Shown piece by piece: positions 48,277-61,431 of a stretch of 64,000 nt of DNA (the stretch's first letter is position 1; each line of letters starts with the position of its first letter). A program made the position numbers and the translations under genes. The DNA is taken from contig NC_044283.2 in the NCBI RefSeq assembly GCF_004027225.2, forward strand, positions 30,836,707-30,900,706. Direction: 5' to 3'. The notes under the pieces are model-generated. The model saw only the letters and a program-made list of their open reading frames with translations. It made no database searches and was not told where the DNA came from. The stretch comes from Strigops habroptila (Eukaryota; Chordata; Aves; Psittaciformes; Psittacidae).

Positions 48277-48897
48277 ATGTGGAGAGAGGAGCCCACGGTG
48301 AAGCAGGTTTGCTGACAGGACTTGCTACCTTGCAGGCAACCCAGGCTGGAGCAGTCTGTTCCTGAAGGACTGCACCCCACGGAAGGAACCCACGCTGGAG
48401 CAGTTTGTGAAGAACTGCAGCCTGTGGGAAGGACTCATGTTGGAGAAGTTAATGGAGGACTGTCTCTTGTGGGAGGGACCCCACACTGGAGCAGGTGAGG
48501 AGTATGAGGAGTCCTCCACTGAGGAGGAACAAGTGGCAGAGGCAACATGTGATGAATTGACCGCAAAACCCGTTCCCCATTTCCCCATGTGCCACTGGTG
48601 GGCAAGAGGTAGAGAAAATCGGGAGTAAAGCCAATTCCAGGTAGAAGAGAGGGTTTGAGGAAAGGTGTTTTAAGATTTGGTTTTATTTGTTATTATCCTA
48701 TTCTGATTTGATCGGTTATAAACTAATTTCCCCAAGTCAGGTCTGGATTGCCCATGATGGTAATTGGTGAGTGATCTTTCCCTGTCCTTATCTCGACCCA
48801 CAAGCCTCTCATTATATTTTTCTCTCCCCTGCCCAGCTGAGGAGGGAAGTGATTGAGCAGCTTTGTTTTTGGCCCACCCCAGGATCAACCCACCACA
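48277..48897 (+). mobile_element. LTR of a second ERVL-like avian family
   Basis: The segment contains the serial 'CCCACGCTGGAGCAG' blocks, 'AAGATTTGGTTTTATTTGTTATTA', 'TTCCCCAAGTCAGG', 'GTAATTGGTGAGTGATCT', 'CTTATCTCGACCCACAAGCC', 'CCTGCCCAGCTGAGGAGGG' and the terminal GGATCAACCCACCACA. I recognise this series as an abundant avian retroviral LTR-type repeat. The 3' end at 48897 (CA) is clear. The 5' end is uncertain: either about 48277 (a truncated copy) or TGTGGTGG at 48047. No target-site duplication is evident. The open frame at 48407-48628 reads through the repeat units and is not a gene. Confidence 0.8.
48290..48494 (+). repeat. Tandem units of about 47 bp inside the LTR
   Basis: Five degenerate units start at about 48292, 48340, 48389, 48434 and 48480. 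Each opens with a CCCACGCTGGAGCAG-like block and (except the last, partial one) continues with GAAGGACTG-like text. Spacing is 45-49 bp. This internal repetition appears to be a family trait of the LTR. Confidence 0.85.
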
Positions 48898-51800
48898 GAT
48901 ATAGGCTGTGATACAATATAACTCTGATAAATGAATTTTCATAACACAAATGGAGAGGAAATTACATTAAAAAGGTAAGATAATGGTATGAATAGATAAA
49001 AGGCAAGGGACCGAAATGAAAACAAATAAGGAAAGCAACTTAACTTCTTACCAAAAGAACAGCCTCTCCTAGATTTCTCCTGGGGATTTTGCTGTTGTTC
49101 TTTTTAACAAGATTCTTTTGATAGTGTATTCCTGATTAAATCATACATATTGCACTTGAATGCTAAAAAGAAATCTTAGCCAATCAAATATAGACAACAA
49201 AACAAAGTCACAATCTGTATCAGAAATTAATTTTCCAGTTACTCCACTTGAACGTACATCTTCTTACAGTTTATTGACAAAATATGTTTCTTAGTTTCCT
49301 AAGTTCACAGATTTGTAAAAGATACACTTGAAATGTAATGTTTTCTTGATCAAATCATTAAGGGATACTAAATACCAGCTTACCTCCATCTGAAACCTTT
49401 CTTTTTTTGGCTTTTAACATTCTATGATGAATTTAAAATTGTACTGTTAGTGTGGAGGATAATGCTGGAATGCTATTTTCAGGCACATGCTAAAAGTTCT
49501 CTAAGTAAACTCTTTTTTTTAGCATACATACATATATAATAACTTTTTTTGTATTTCATTAGAGAGTTCAGAAGAAGCAAAACCAGAAAAAGTACACATC
49601 ACTTTCAGTGAGGAAACGAACAGTGAGAGAGAATGTTACACTCCTGTGCTATTACAGGCTGAATTACTGACAGCTGTTCTCTGTATAATCTTGTAGGAAT
49701 GGCAAGAGAGATCATGTAAAAAGTTATCATGGTTCATAGCCTCCTTAAATTTCCTGAAAGCAGGGAAGATTGAAATGCATAAAGTAAAGCATACATGCAA
49801 GTTCATTAGTCACTTTCCTTCAGTAACAGGAAGTATAAATTTTATCTCTTACGTATTTAAGGTTAAAAGCTTCATTGCTCAAAGAAGAAGTCACCTTTGA
49901 GATTAAGGAATCCAAATGTTACACCACCAATTAAATGAAACAGGAATAATATGAAGAATTTTGAATATAATGGCTTTTGCATTTACTGTCCTCAGCAATA
50001 AAAAAGATTAGTATTCACGTAAGATTGCCAAAGATCAAAGAGGATCAGACAGGAAAATCAATGATTATTATTTCAGACTTTCAGACTCCTTTCTGTCTTC
50101 CATCTCCTGCATTTCTTTTCAATTTTTATGTTGTGTAAGTTATTGATACATGTGTCTTTATCATTTTATGACTTTCAGTAATCCAAAGGATTGAACCAAA
50201 TAGTTAGAATTGAAGTAAAACACTTGTTAGCTATGACCTGAAAATCAGCAACATGTATGTATATTCTAATACAGCTTTTGCACTGCATCATAATAACACT
50301 GTGCTCTTCCACTTCATTACCTAGTACCAGCAGTGGAAGATCCATGTAATTGATACTGCTGACTGCTTGATCTGGAGTAAAAGTAATTTTTTTTCTATGT
50401 CTAGTTTGAGGATTTTTCATGTTTCCATTTTATGGAACATTCTGCAAGCTCTATAACAGGAGTTACAGAAACCCAGATGAATGGGTTTGGCATGCTACAT
50501 GGAGAGATGGGATGGTCACGGACATGACTGGTTGTGGCAGATGGAAGGGGAAACAAAAAAATTCCTGAAAGGTGAGTGAACTTCTAATAATATGGTTCCT
50601 TTTAACTTCTGTCTCCAGGGATCTAGACATGCTTGCAGGTTCCCCAATATTTCACACAAGGGCAAACAAAATCCTGTGTTTAGGAACAGTGAAGTTGGAC
50701 TGTGTTATCATGCATTACATTACGTATCTATCTCCAACATTTAGCAGAGAAGACAGTCTAGAAGCTTTTTTTAAAAAAAAAAAAAAAAGAATCCAACAAC
50801 AAAACAACAAAACCCCAAACATTTAATAGTGGTACAAGAGCTAAAAATAATAATAAAAGAAATTGAAAAAGAAAGACTGAGAAACTCTCAGTATAACTCA
50901 TTGGACCAGACCAGGAATGATTCTGGAAACAAAAACAAATAAGGTTTTTTTAGCATGCAGATATTTTACCTCCATTTTCTGCAGGTTCTGCTAAGATAAA
51001 ATGAAAGGTGTTTAAATTTATGTAATCCAAAAATGCATAGAGAACGCAGCCCCAGCTACATGTACAAGTTCTGTTCATTTTAGGAGAGTGGAAGACCATC
51101 TTTAATCTAATTTTCCAGTTTCCTAATGCTTGCTATCACAGAAGATGTTACAAATCAAAGCATACTTAAACTCCGCCTAGAAGGTGCTTTAAAATTTAAC
51201 TTGTTTCAGAAATCTCACAGAGACCTGTGCCAGCTGGGACAGGAAGGAGATGACATCCAAACTTGTAGCTTTGTGGAAAATATATGATTCCTAGAGAACC
51301 ATGCTGTTAGGAAACAGCTCCTTTATAAAGAGTCTAAAACTCTCATAAAACTCTAAAGCTCAACAAAACCCAGCCTGACAGCTGTCAGGCTGCTCCTTAG
51401 GTATCACACGTTCATTTGGAGACTGGAGTAGTTAGGGAGAGCATATAAATTCTCATGGTGTGAACAGCTGTAACTGAGACCATGGTTAGCACAGATCTTT
51501 GCCACAGGACCTGAACATTTCAGTTGCTGAGGACTATTAGTAATAATGTAGCTCTGGATGCTCTGCCACTGCCTGAATTTGTGGTGCACGGACAGGAAAG
51601 ATTCATGCACAGCTCAGCCTTCTGCCCAGCTCTTAAGGTACCAGGAGACAGAAATAAAGGGGAAAAAAGAAGAAAAACTTTGATTTTTGGTTACACTGCA
51701 TTTCTGTTGATGTGTCTGAATAATATACTTCCTCTAGTATAATAACCCCCCCAGCCTGTTTTTAGCCGTCTGCCTACAATAGAGAATGAGCAACAGGATT

Positions 51801-54800
51801 AGAAACATCTTTATTACAGTTCCATTCCCTCTCTGAGCCATTTTCTCAGCACTTTATTGCATTCCCACTTCTGTCCAGGGTAAGAAAAGAATGGGATACC
51901 TCTCCTCTTATCCAACCATTCAGCTGATACTAAGAGGATAATAAAAGAATGATTCAATGACTGTTTGGAAAATCAATCAAAGTGGATTCTGATCTATTCT
52001 CAAAGGCCTACAGAGCAGATGAAAAAAATAATTGCATAAATCCAGTTTCATCATCCCTTTCTGTAACATGGATAGGCTAAGTATACACACCTAGATTTTT
52101 AAGGTAACTTAGAGCTCTTAACAACAGCCATCGAATGAGACTTTCAAAGGTACCTAAGCATCTAATTCTCATTGGTGCTTATCTGCATCTTCATAAGCCT
52201 ACTAAGTACTATAAAAAACATCCTTTGATCATCATCAGGTGCATAAGGAAACTCTCAAAAGCATGTAAACAGCTGCCAGATATTCATTCAGAGGAGCAGA
52301 GGTAGAAGGGAGCAGATAGAACAGAATAAGTAATTCAAAAGAACAGGTAATTTCATAAATAATCTACATTCTCTTTGTGTGCCAAGAATAAATGGCTCAA
52401 ATGAGGAGAAGTTATATAATTTTCATTCCCCCAAATATTAGTCTGATTTAAGCATGGACTCTAAAGTATCGTATATTGTAGCTTATATTTTCCATATTTC
52501 ACTTACCTTAATGAAGAAACAGAAAACACAAAAAAACCCCATGTTTTCTGATTCAATTCAGTCTCTTCCAGTAAATTTAGACTACTGCAGTTTAGGATGT
52601 AAGCATCTGCCCAATTCCTTAAGGAAGCCCATGATTTCCTTTACATGTCCTGATCCTTTATGTTATATTTTTGAGAACATGTTTATCTCATTCTGCTTTT
52701 CCACAACAGAAATGTTATTTCTTCTCATAAGAGAAGAAATTGTTCTGCCAAAAATTCAAATAACTTACTTTCTGCCAAGAATTCAGCTAACTTTGTTTAA
52801 ACTACATCTCTTCTGGAAGGTGGAAGTGCTATCTCTCTTCCAGATACTATTTGAAAATGACACGCAAATTTGTGTGAATTCCTTAAATTTGCAGAAATGA
52901 AATTGTGTTTGCCAATGAAAACATTCAGAAGAAAAATGGACCACCAGTTGCTTTTAGATCAAGTGAAAAGTTTAAATTTTCTTGAATCTGTGTTGTGTAA
53001 TTATGAAACATTTCTTTCTCAAGACTCTCCATGTCTGTTGTGCCTGTTTTATTGCCTCAAGCTGTAAGATAAAAGGCTATATTTGTTTTCTCTCTCACTG
53101 AGGTTTTACATTTTTTCTTTCTTCTTGGCTTCTGAAAGTTATTCCTATTTAAAAATAGAGAAGCTTTTGTCTGGTCTCTATGTAGACAAACAAATAAGCA
53201 CCTTGACCAGAAGGGCAGTCTCTGCATTTCCTGTGCTCTAAGGAAGATAGGGACTATTCACCCTTGTTGTCTTCAGGAAAAAGCATGAATGACAGTCTTC
53301 TTTTATTATTATTTGATACAGTATAAATGCAACAGTGAAGTGTCTGTCACACTAGCTGGTATGACTACAGAACTCTGTTCCACAGAATTCATTTACAAAA
53401 GGCATTTCTATCACTCAAGGTTTTGAATGATATATAGAGAGTGCAAACTACCTCTAAAGGTTCATCTACATTGCTTACTTAGAATAACTTACTAATATCT
53501 GATTAGTACCTCTAGCTTCCTCGCTAGTGAAGTCAAAAACAACAGTATTTCTATCTATTCAAAAATTCAACATAAATAACTGATGCAAATGAGCATGTGT
53601 TTTTTCAATTCAGCAGGTGATAAACTGTAAGGAAAATGTTGTCTTTACCAAAATGCAGTATCACTTACTGCAAAACAAAACTAAATTCATGGCCAAATTC
53701 TAGGAAAAGCAAGATTTTTGATAGTTTGCATCAACAAATTTCCTATTTAACCTGTATTCTTATCATGCAACTCTAATGCTTTGTTTTATGATGCCTGGAT
53801 GCTGATTTCGTTTGGATAACAAATTTTCTGGCTATGTAAGTGAAAGAAATGACTTTTTACAGTTAGTGTGCAGAAATTATATGGTAAACAACAGAAAATA
53901 GAGGCAATGTCTGAACTCATCATTGAGGGGATATAGAAGCCTTTTAATTACTCAAGTTCACAATATAGCTATCGTCATGTATTCCAGAGTTGAGTTTCCT
54001 GGCACATAAATCAAAACCAAAGCTGTATTCAGTTGCCCACCTATAAGCACCTACTGCCATGTTTAGACACATGCTGAAACATCAGCATGAGGTTGGCAGA
54101 TGAAGTGCAAGACCTGTGGGAAGCTCACTCCCTCCTGGAGGCATAGCAGGAGACCCCGCAGCAGACCCCAGGGCACTTAGACAGCTATGCTCAGGCAACT
54201 GAACAAAGTCTCAGGGGTCTTCAATGCTGGCAAATGCTGTAGACTTTTCCTTCTGACAGGAAACTACAACAATGTATTCAACTTGGGATAAAAGCTGAAA
54301 GTCACACCAGAGCTTTAATGGTGTCAGAGGAGGCAGAAGAAACTTACAAATGGGTAGGATTTTTTCTGAAACTAGATAAAAACTTCTGAAAACTTACACA
54401 AACCAAAAAATTTTTAATGAAATGTGGAAATGTTTCTGATATCACCTATAGCAACAGATACAGCAAGTGATAGAATCAGTTTCAGTTTTGTAAACAAGTC
54501 AGAAAATACAGAAAAAGGACTGAGTATAATATAACCCTCAGATAAATAAGGTTAGCCTTAAAGAATGAATGAAATACTTTTCCTGCATATACAGTAGGAC
54601 AGAAATTCTCATTTCCTAACACTTAATTCTATGATGAGAAATGCAACATTTTATGTAAAAAGAAAATCAGTAATAAAATATAGCATATTCAGCTTCATCT
54701 CCAAACTGTTTCTTTAAAAAAAATAAATATTTTTTTTTATGTGATCACGCAGGCCCAATCTAAAAGTCTAAACAGACATTACTTGCAAAGACACTAAACT

Positions 54801-57378
54801 GTCTGTTCCTGATGCTTATAATGGGGTGATACTTTCCATTGTTATATGATTAGTAGAATTAGTAATGGACTAGTAATAGTAACGAATCTGTAATTGAAGA
54901 AAGTTTTTAAAACATTTGTTGCCAAATTTAAATAACTGATTCTCTGAAGATGCTGTCTCTGATACTGTCTATGCAAAACCTCTGTTCTGTCTACAAGAAA
55001 CAAATAGAAAACCATGGGTTTATATCATTGTACATAAAGCTTCTTCAGTATCTACTTTGCATGTTTTACAATCCAAATTTAGCAGTTTCTCCCATCTTTT
55101 AGTCTTTAACAATGCTTAAATGTACAAAATACAATGACATTATTTTCTACTTTTTTAAACCAAGTATATTACTTACTATTATTGTCCAAAATACTACTCT
55201 AAACACCAGTGAAAACTAATTAAAGCTAACCTTCTATATAAATCATCATCATCACTAACTTAGTTTCAAGAATGTAAAATGGTGTCTACGTTAAAGTATC
55301 AAAACTTCGAACTGCAAAATAATTTATTGCAAACTGACAAAAAATCTGGGGAGGAAAATAATGTTTAGATGTACACTGTGACAGAATCTGCATGAATTTT
55401 ATAAACAGCAGGTGAAAATAACCAGAAAAAAACTCTTGAATGCACAATGCTTTGCACCAATAGTATACCTAAATTGATCTGACAGATAAATTTTATCAGT
55501 ACTAGCAAAAATGATCTGAAACTGTTGGTGTCTTTCTTCTTACAGATGAACTAAAAAAAGATGCTGACAAAGTGAAATAGCTCAACTAAAGTGATGTTTT
55601 GGGGCAAATTAATTCCTGAGGTGTCTTTAAATAGAAATTATATTTATTGAAGGGACCAAGAAAAAAAAATTCTTTCCAGTGCTCATGGTACCTAGCCAAC
55701 CTATTCTACTTAAACTGCTTCTAATGTCAGACTAACTGCTAGTCAGGGCAAAATTTCTGAGTCTTGCACTGTCTTGCATATTCAAGGCATATATAAAACG
55801 TTGATTCTAACAGAATAAACTGCCATGTTTTGCATTAGAAAGATTCACAGTCCTAGGCCATTTCTAATAAATAACTCCAGCATTTACAATGAAAGGGGAA
55901 CGACAGTGCAGTAACAATTTGTCTGGCATCAGTCTGTTCAAAATTCCTTCGAAGGCGTGTTGAGAGGGAAGTCTGCAGCATGGTCCCCCAGGAGGCACTG
56001 GCGTGTTTCATTATGACAGTCCTTGGCAGCTCATCAGTTCTACTCAGGAAGTGATCAGCCCCTTCCAGCAACCCAGTTAATTTGTTTCCTACTCCAGCTT
56101 TTATATTCTCTACCCTCTGGCCTTGTTCTTTTCTCTGCAACGCAACCAAAGCAAATAATCCCATTCAGACTAGACTCTGGGCCACCCAAACCAACCCCAA
56201 GGAAAGGGCAGAGGTGCACCATTCCCAGCATCACCTATTATGCTACTAACTACCCAAGAACATGAAGGGAAGAAGGATGGCAACCACTTTTCCTTGAAGA
56301 TTAAAGATTTTTCACTAAACTGCATAAGCATCTGCCAAATGGTTTTAGAGGAAAGTATGCTTGACAGATATTTTTTTAAGGTTGTTCTCTTTTGATTAAA
56401 TCTGTTTCTCATCAAATTCATTCAGATCACTTTCTAGCTTTTCAGCACAACAAGCTTTGAGTTGCTTTCAGAACAGTGTTTCATGAACAGAGAGTCTTGA
56501 TATCTTTCTACATTTAAATTTTGATCAGTCTGAATATCATTTCTGTGACACTTCCTTGGCTGCTGTTCTGAATTAAATTACATTGATTTGTTTCTACTTG
56601 GTATTGTGTATGCAGGTGCAATTAAGCCATAACACTCTCGGTTTCCATACTGAAATAAGAAACTTTGCAAAAGTAATCCTTCACTGGCCTTGCCACAATA
56701 GAAACTGCTTGCTTTTAGCTGAACCAAGCCCTTGAGAATGTCCCTTGAGAACTGTTTGAAAGTCCAAACATTCCGGTCAAAATAGACAGGAATCCTGTTG
56801 AATCCTGTTTTCTCTAGTTAGTAGGATGTAATAATTTGGTACCTAAGATAACATATTCCTGGGAAAATCCTTGTTCCAGAAAAATCAGTAGCAAATTCTT
56901 CCCCGCAAGACTGAATTTTATTCAATCTGTTTATATATACTCTTCTTTCTTTTCTGATTAATTTTCACAGATTATTTTTAAAAGATCTATATAACCATAT
57001 ATTATATATATATAACCAAATATTATGGATACAACAATGAGAAATGCTACAGTAATAATTCATGCAAGAATACCAGTCATTATTAGTAATTGTTGTTGTA
57101 AGTAGCTACTGGGCTCAATGGAGGAGATGGAGACTGGATGATAGATCACATCTCATTTCTGTGATCTGGGGACCAGAGCTTTTTTGTCATTACTGAACCT
57201 TTCTGACATTTTAATACATTAGGGTTTACATATTTTTTGACTGCATGTTTTATAACAATATTAAATATATTCATTGGTAAATCTCTGGACTGTGTCAAGA
57301 AGGGAACTGGACAAAGAAACCGTTAAAATTATGTCATCTGCGCTATACCTTGACTGACCAAAGAGAGGAGGAGGAGCC
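48898..57378. other. Long gene-less AT-rich stretch
   Basis: There is no supported gene. The 148-codon frame at 52454-52900 has no domain or coding-like composition. A perfect 22-bp palindrome lies at 51371-51392. GC-richer text at about 54090-54190 and an AT dinucleotide-rich patch at 56990-57015 are the only other local features. Confidence 0.5.
51371..51392. repeat. Perfect 22-bp palindrome
   Basis: The sequence is its own reverse complement, centred on the CAGCTG between 51379 and 51384, with arms CAGCCTGACAG and CTGTCAGGCTG. It is not AT-rich, so low complexity does not explain it. It could be a cruciform or a dimeric factor site (CAGCTG is an E-box core), or chance. Confidence 0.9.
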
Positions 57379-57641
57379 TGTCCTGGTTTCAGCAGGAATA
57401 GAGTTAATTTTCTTCCTAATAGTTGGTGCAGAGCTGTGTTTTGGCTTCAGTCTGAGAACAGTGCTCATAATTCACAAATGTTTTAGTTGCTGCTAAGTAA
57501 TGCTTACCCTGAGCAAGGACTTTTCAGTCTCATGCTCTGCCAGTGAGGAGGGGCACAAGAAGCCAGGAGGAAGCAGAGACAGGACACCTGACCCAACCTA
57601 GCCAAAGGGATATTCCATACCACAGCACGTCATGCCCAGTG

Positions 57642-57648
57642 TATAAAA
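57642..57648 (+). promoter_or_regulatory. TATA box of ERVL-like LTR copy 2
   Basis: TATAAAA follows a CACGTCATG element at the same relative position as in copy 1. Confidence 0.6.
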
Positions 57649-57851
57649 CAGGAAGAGTCACACAGATGGGACCAATCACTACTTGGGTCGGGCTGGGTGT
57701 CAGTCAGTGGGTGGTGAGAAATTGTATTGTGCATCACTTGTGTTTTATTCCTTGGGTTTTATTCCTTTCTTTCTCATGCTCTCTCTCTCATTATTTGACT
57801 TTTTTTTCTTTTATTATTGTAATTATTATTATATTTTACTTTATTTCAATT

Positions 57852-57857
57852 ATTAAA
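57852..57857 (+). promoter_or_regulatory. Polyadenylation-type signal of LTR copy 2
   Basis: ATTAAA is followed by CTGTTCTTATCTC. At the same place copy 1 reads GTTACTGGACTG and lacks the hexamer, so copy 1 has lost it. Confidence 0.5.
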
Positions 57858-57992
57858 CTGTTCTTATCTCAACCCACAGGTTTTGTCTTTTTCTGATTCT
57901 CCTCCCCATCCCAATGGGGTGGGTGGGACATGAGGGGAAATAAGTAAACTGCTGCATGGTGCTTAGTTGCTGGTTAGGGTTAAAACACAATA

Positions 57993-60900
57993 GAGGTTTA
58001 TCTTGAATTAGGGCCTGAGAAAGTAATGTGATTCTGCACACAAGCAAAGGACTTTCTGCCAAAATAAGACTGCTAAAATGGCGTTCCCATAAATGCCTTT
58101 CTCTTGACACCCCCATGGTCATGGGAGCACATACAGCTTGTAGATAGCTGCCTTAGTGACTGAAAAATGAAACAGAAACATGTGATCTACCATGTCTCAT
58201 TGAAAATGCAGCAACGCTTCACAGAGTCCCAAAAAACCTCCCATTAAATATGCTTTTGGATGACATGGATTTTAAAAACATCAGATAAAACAGAGAACCT
58301 ACCAAACCTTCTTGTCAATGCTTTTATTTTCATTTTTATTTCCTAAATATCAGTCTTGTTCATACAGCTCTCTGAAACTGAGAGCTGCCCAATTCTGCAT
58401 GAATGCCACAATCATTAATCATGAACATGACAGCAAAGCTCCTTGAAGCATGGATTGTACCTTCCTCTGTATGCAATGCAGACAATGAATAATAGACAGT
58501 ACCACACACCCTAAGCCTTTTGCCTTCCTTAAATAAGCACTTCAGGTATAAACATTGCCTAATAATTGTCAAACCATCACTGTGGGGGTTAGGTTTTTTT
58601 AATTTCATTTTTAATTTGTGCAGATGTACTTTTGCCCTCACTTATAGGGTCTTTCTAGCTGGAATTTTTTAAGGATTCAGGAAATTAGACACTTAGCTCT
58701 CTGGACTTTAAAATCTCAACAGGAAAAAAAAAACCCCAAAAGTAGTCATTTACAGAAAATGTTTTTTACCAGCAGCTCATTTCTTTCTCTGCTAGCATCC
58801 TGCTACTCTGCTCTCAATGCAGCAACAGCTTGCTGTGACATAAGAAACACTCAGAAGGAAAAGATATATCAGAAACAGGAATGGTGGCAGCAGCTTAGTT
58901 TACACAAAGCTGCATGCTTTGGGATAAATGCTTTTATTGCTTATAGGCTTCTGTTGTGAATTGTACACCATGCTTTACCCTCACTATGGTGGTGCATCCA
59001 TAACTACTGGAAGCTCACCATCACAAGGGGGAGTCTCAGTCTTTGTATTCTTTTCTAAACTTCATATCTCTTTTATGAAATTTTGCTAATTTAATCAGCA
59101 TTTCTGATCTTTGATGCTTCATTTTAAATTCAAATAACGTGTTTAGATGTCTAAACAAATGCATCAGGATTCAAAATATTGGCCTGTGTTTATAAACAAT
59201 ACAATGGCTTCCAGCTTTTCTCTTCTCTGATAAACATGACAAACCTTAACATGATGAGAGGGAGCGAGACAGAATTTGATCCAAGCAGTGACAGGAAAGT
59301 AATAGTGTTGCGTAGTTACTATCAGGGACCTGATTTCAAGGGAAAGTTCTCATTAAATGTATAAATCCGGTTAGAGCATATTGGCAGAAAGAGGATATTC
59401 CACAGAAAAGGAAATCACAGAGAATTTTAATTATGGACAGTACATTAAGACTCTGCAAAACAAAAGTGAAACAATAAATCTTACTTATTCACAGGTATAT
59501 AGAATCTCTGCATACAGACAGTTGTCAAGGTAGGATTTACATATGGGATTATATCACATTCTTTCAGATCTCAGTTCTTTAGAAAAGAAGTCTCTAGCTG
59601 TCCTTATGACTCATGTAGATTTGGTTATGTAACTGATTTCCAGTCATCTGTTTTCGATAGTGAGTTTTTGCATTATAATAACTAAAATAAATGCAACTCT
59701 TGCAAAAAAAATAAACCTATAAAATATACAGTAATCTCTTTGTAGCTTGCTCAAATCTTGATCAAAACATGCTATGTACCACATCCCAAATCTCATCGAA
59801 TACCCAGCCTTATTAAACCTAAAACCAGAGAAACAGAAACAGCAGCACTCCAAGAGATCTGAGTTTTTTCAGAGGATGTTCTGTCAGCTCAGCTAGAGGA
59901 CAACAACTGTCTACTGCCACGGAAGCAAAGGCAGCTAAACAAAATTTCACTCGGCATCAGTGCTTTCTTCATTTACTGCCAGGAAGGCTGAAAGCTACTT
60001 AAGAAGTTTAAAATTTTATTTAGAATTATCACAATTTAGCCTTTCTTTTGAAATAATTTCTTCTTTATTTCTATGTTGAAAATGAATTCTGAATGAAAAT
60101 AACCACAACCATTGAAAATCTTGTCACACATTTAGGACTTCAGGATAGGAAAAGGTCTTTAGCTATTCTCAGGTTCTGGGATCATCTGTCTTATAAACTT
60201 TCCCATGGCAGATTTGACTAGTCATTTTAGTCTCTGCTCATTGCACCCTTACGTGATTTTTAAAATCAGGGCCATTACCTTTACTTGTTCTCACTTAAGC
60301 GCCATAAAATGTAGACAATAAAATATATTTTCTATGTCACATGCATTTTCTGATTGTATGAAATGTGGTCAGGGAAAGCATCTTCTCTGACGCTACATTA
60401 TTTGGATGAGTGTACCACACTGATCCAAAAAGTCAACAGGGGAGATTCACCTGATGTGTCTCCAGCCATGTCATTCTAAACTTCTATGACCAGTGTGCAA
60501 AGCACTGGATCATATAAAATCTTATTGGAACCCTAATTAAAATGCTATAATACGACATTTGAAAATGCTTGGATTAAGGAATTTGTATTAAAAGAGACTT
60601 CCATGCATTTTCAATAGCTTTACATCATTATGAAAAACAAATTTCTATCTCAATGTAATTACAGTCCCATCATTTAAACCTTTCCTGGTTTTCAGTTCAA
60701 CTTCTTCGTCAGTCTAGCTTTATCCAGTCATCACTTCCTATGATCTCCTACAACACAGGCTTGCAACCTGTGAATTATAGATCCCTCCAACAAACAAGCT
60801 GTAATAACCATCTGATTTTTGCCTTTTCATTGCTTTTTTTTCCTAGATTACAGTGCAGTAAATGCCCAAACCTTGACAAAGAGCTCCCCGTCGCACAAAC

Positions 60901-61297
60901 GTTTCATTTCAGTGACATGTATCTTGTTCTCATTGAGGTCACTCAAACCACTATTTTTAAGCTTCCTGGTTTGGTCAAACCATCCACTAATTCTCCCACT
61001 GGTAACAGTCTTACAAAATTGATACAGTTGCCTGAACTTTAGGATCTTGAATATTTTAAGATTTGCCTATATTTCTAGCCTTGTCTCTTCACCTATTTTA
61101 TTTTTCTTTCTATATTCTCACAATACCTAGGTCCCCCTTCCCCCCCCTTTCTTTGGCAGTTGATCATGTCATCACTTTTGCTTTCTTAAGAAATTCTCAG
61201 CACTAACTTCTATGGGAAATTTTATAAAAAGGAAGTAATAATAATATTATACATACAGGCACAATTTTTAATCTGCACAACTGCACAGAAGGCGGGT
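57993..61297. other. Gene-less AT-rich sequence
   Basis: No gene is recognised and I see no repeat I can name. Open frames are short chance frames, for example 60740-61042. Confidence 0.5.
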
Positions 61298-61431
61298 TGT
61301 TCAAGGCCATGTTGGACGGAGTCTTGGGTGACATGGTCTAGTGTGAGGTGGCCCTGCCTATTGCAGGGGGGGGTGGAACTAGATGATCTTATGGTCCTTT
61401 CCAAGCCTAACCATTCTATGCTTCTATGATT
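61298..61431 (+). mobile_element. CR1 LINE 3' end, short copy
   Basis: Blocks in order are 'GTTCAAGGCCATGTTGGACGG', 'GTCTTGGGTGACATGGTCTAG', 'GGGGTGGAACTAGATGATC', 'TTATGGTCCTTTCCAAGCC' and the tail CCATTCTATGCTTCTATGATT. The subfamily appears close to that of the 12.2-13.3 kb copy. About 134 bp. Confidence 0.92.

Larger units (their letters stand above)
57379..57992 (+). mobile_element. Solo LTR, ERVL-like avian family (copy 2)
   Basis: This is the same family and orientation as the LTR at 45295. It starts TGTCCTGGTTTCAGCAGG, followed by 'GGTGCAGAGCTGTGTTTTGG', 'GTTGCTGCTAAGTAATGCTT', 'TCTGCCAGTGAGGAGGGGCA', the 'GGGATATTCCATACCACAGC' block, TATAAAA at 57642-57648, an ATTAAA polyadenylation-type signal at 57852-57857 and 'TTCTTATCTCAACCCACAGG'. 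It ends TTAAAACACAATA, a decayed form of the family end. The flanks GAGCC and GAGGT are only weakly alike. Length is about 614 bp. The open frame 57543-57896 lies inside it and is not a gene. Confidence 0.9.

Noticed and set aside
48407..48628. 73-codon acidic frame with repeated Leu-Glu-Glu text
   Set aside because: It is a read-through of the tandem units of about 47 bp in the second ERVL-like LTR.
52454..52900. 148-codon plus-strand frame
   Set aside because: It is Phe/Leu/Ser-rich as expected of AT/pyrimidine-rich DNA and has no domain or supporting splice signals.
45866..57378. Idea that the DNA between the two like LTRs is one provirus
   Set aside because: No gag, pol or env text occurs in it, it contains other LTR families, and the two LTRs differ by substantial indels.
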